From assembly GCA_903843235.1 (NCBI GenBank), contig CAIMOW010000109.1, positions 1 through 37,758 of the forward strand: DNA of 37,758 nucleotides, read 5' to 3'. Each line of letters begins with the position of its first letter. Position 1 is the stretch's first letter. This DNA is from an uncultured beta proteobacterium. GTDB lineage: Bacteria > Pseudomonadota > Gammaproteobacteria > Burkholderiales > Burkholderiaceae. The notes below the pieces were generated by a model. That model ran no database searches. It saw only the letters and a program-made list of their open reading frames with translations, and was not told where the DNA came from. Position numbers and translations under genes: made by a program. Positions 36,587-37,758 of this stretch are shown in pieces.

Positions 36587-37758
36587 ATGGGAGCCTTAAG
36601 TCATATACGTGTTTTAGATCTAAGCCGGGTGCTAGCTGGCCCTTGGTGTGCGCAAAACCTCGCTGACCTAGGAGCCGACGTCATCAAGGTGGAACGGCCA
36701 GGAACTGGGGATGACACCAGACACTGGGGACCTCCCTTTGCCAAGGATATCCAAGGCAAAGATACTGAAGAAACAGCCTATTTCATCTCAATTAACCGCA
36801 ATAAGCAGTCCATTACGGTCGATATTAGCCAGCCAGAAGGTCAAGAAATCATCCTAAAGTTGGCTGCAGAATCAGATGTTGTCATTGAAAACTACAAAGT
36901 TGACCAGCTCAAAAAGTATGGTTTGGACTACGAAAGCCTTAAAAAGGTCAAATCTGACCTGATTTACTGCTCCATTACCGGATTTGGTCAAACTGGTCCG
37001 TATGCCCATCGCCCGGGCTACGACTTCATCGTCCAAGGTATGGGTGGCTTTATGAGCGTTACTGGTGAGGAGCACGACTTTCCTGGAGCAAGCCCACAAA
37101 AAGCCGGTGTAGCTATTGCCGATATCTTTACCGGAATGTATGCCAGCACAGCCATTTTGGCTGCTGTGGTGCACCGCGATCGTACTGGCGAAGGTCAATA
37201 CATCGATATGGCACTCCTAGATACTCAGATTGCAGTCATGGCGAACGTTGCCAGCGCCTATCTTTGCTCAGATGAAATCCCGCTACGCTGGGGTAATGCT
37301 TCGCCGACCATTGTTCCTTACCAAACACTGCCAACAGCTGATGGCTGGATCATTATTGCAGCAGGGAATAACGGTCAATTTAGACACTTCGTATCCGCGG
37401 GTGGGGAAGCCCATCTTGCAGACAACCCGCTTTACTGTGAAAACCCATTACGCGTTCAGCATCGCAAGCAATTGGTTCCTTTGCTAGAAGACATGACACG
37501 CAAGAAAACCAAAGCGGAATGGATCGCCTTACTCGAAGTAGTAGGCGTCCCCTGTGGCCCTATTAACAATTTCAAGGAAGTCTTTGAGAACGAGCAAGTT
37601 AAAGCGCGTGAGATTGAACTCAATGTACCCCACCCCACTACAGGCCAGATGAAGCTAGTTGCCAGTCCAATGCGACTTTCCAAAACACCGGTAGAAGTAC
37701 GGATGCCACCGCCAACGCTGGGGCAACACACTGATGCTATCCTACGCGATCGCCTCAA
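36587..37758 (+). CDS. Class III (CaiB/BaiF) CoA-transferase, 3' end outside the window
   Basis: From the ATG at 36587 the frame stays open for 390 codons to the window edge. The N-terminus GALSHIRVLDLSRVLAGPWC and then QNLADLGADVIKVERPG is the family signature for CoA binding. D179 in GVAIADIFTGMYA is the aspartate that forms the CoA-linked anhydride (Asp169 in formyl-CoA transferase). GFGQTGPYAHRPGYDFI and VGVPCGPINNFKEVFENEQV are further conserved blocks. Members around 400 residues include succinyl-CoA:dicarboxylate CoA-transferases and racemases; the substrate cannot be read here. Few codons are missing. The 78 bases before it hold no convincing promoter or Shine-Dalgarno. Confidence 0.92.
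   Translation, partial: MGALSHIRVLDLSRVLAGPWCAQNLADLGADVIKVERPGTGDDTRHWGPPFAKDIQGKDTEETAYFISINRNKQSITVDISQPEGQEIILKLAAESDVVIENYKVDQLKKYGLDYESLKKVKSDLIYCSITGFGQTGPYAHRPGYDFIVQGMGGFMSVTGEEHDFPGASPQKAGVAIADIFTGMYASTAILAAVVHRDRTGEGQYIDMALLDTQIAVMANVASAYLCSDEIPLRWGNASPTIVPYQTLPTADGWIIIAAGNNGQFRHFVSAGGEAHLADNPLYCENPLRVQHRKQLVPLLEDMTRKKTKAEWIALLEVVGVPCGPINNFKEVFENEQVKAREIELNVPHPTTGQMKLVASPMRLSKTPVEVRMPPPTLGQHTDAILRDRL

Overview
The window is a gene-dense stretch of a betaproteobacterial chromosome, most likely Polynucleobacter or a close Burkholderiaceae relative. The base composition is moderate, nearly every protein reads as a Burkholderiales ortholog, and several neighbourhoods (rluD-pgeF opposite bamD; lplT opposite alr; tsaB-rimI; parE-parC) are typical of that group. 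There are no rRNA or tRNA genes, insertion sequences, prophage genes or CRISPR arrays, and no gene-free stretch longer than about 151 bases. The largest gaps are 27638-27788 (divergent promoters), 11621-11736 (phaC leader) and 9107-9211 (phaR leader). The genus call is inference, since no search was run.

Layout. 1-1412 (minus): the first 33 residues of a RutE-like nitroreductase, then ispF and ispD of the MEP isoprenoid pathway. 1436-5895 (plus): mfd and serB. 5932-11620 (minus): a polyhydroxyalkanoate block in transcription order phaC, phaB, phaR, rimO, BktB-type thiolase. 11737-13535 (minus): rluD and pgeF, divergent from bamD. 14475-16969: alr (minus) and lplT (plus), divergent. 16991-26100 (minus): a long run in transcription order methylmalonyl-CoA mutase, meaB, pccB, pccA, methylmalonyl-CoA epimerase, tsaB, rimI and a divergent gene I read as holD (psi subunit of the DNA polymerase III clamp loader). 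A GntR/FCD regulator (26197-26835) faces the mutase gene. 26901-27628 (minus): two tandem monoheme cytochromes c. 27789-32004: a MoxR ATPase, a CoxE-like VWA protein, a RidA-family protein, mocA (minus) and xdhC, the kind of genes that mature molybdenum hydroxylases, but with no molybdenum hydroxylase in the window. 32073-36508 (minus): parE and parC. 36587-end (plus): a class III CoA-transferase running off the window.

How they work together. The thiolase, PhaB and PhaC convert acetyl-CoA or propionyl-CoA units to PHA, with PhaR as the local repressor. PccAB, epimerase, mutase and its chaperone MeaB form a complete propionyl-CoA to succinyl-CoA route that needs biotin and cobalamin, probably controlled by the divergent GntR protein. 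The housekeeping genes tsaB, rimI and holD sit downstream in the same run without an evident terminator. The MoxR/VWA/XdhC/MocA block with its cytochromes is the least understood part of the window and the best candidate for an uncharacterised system.
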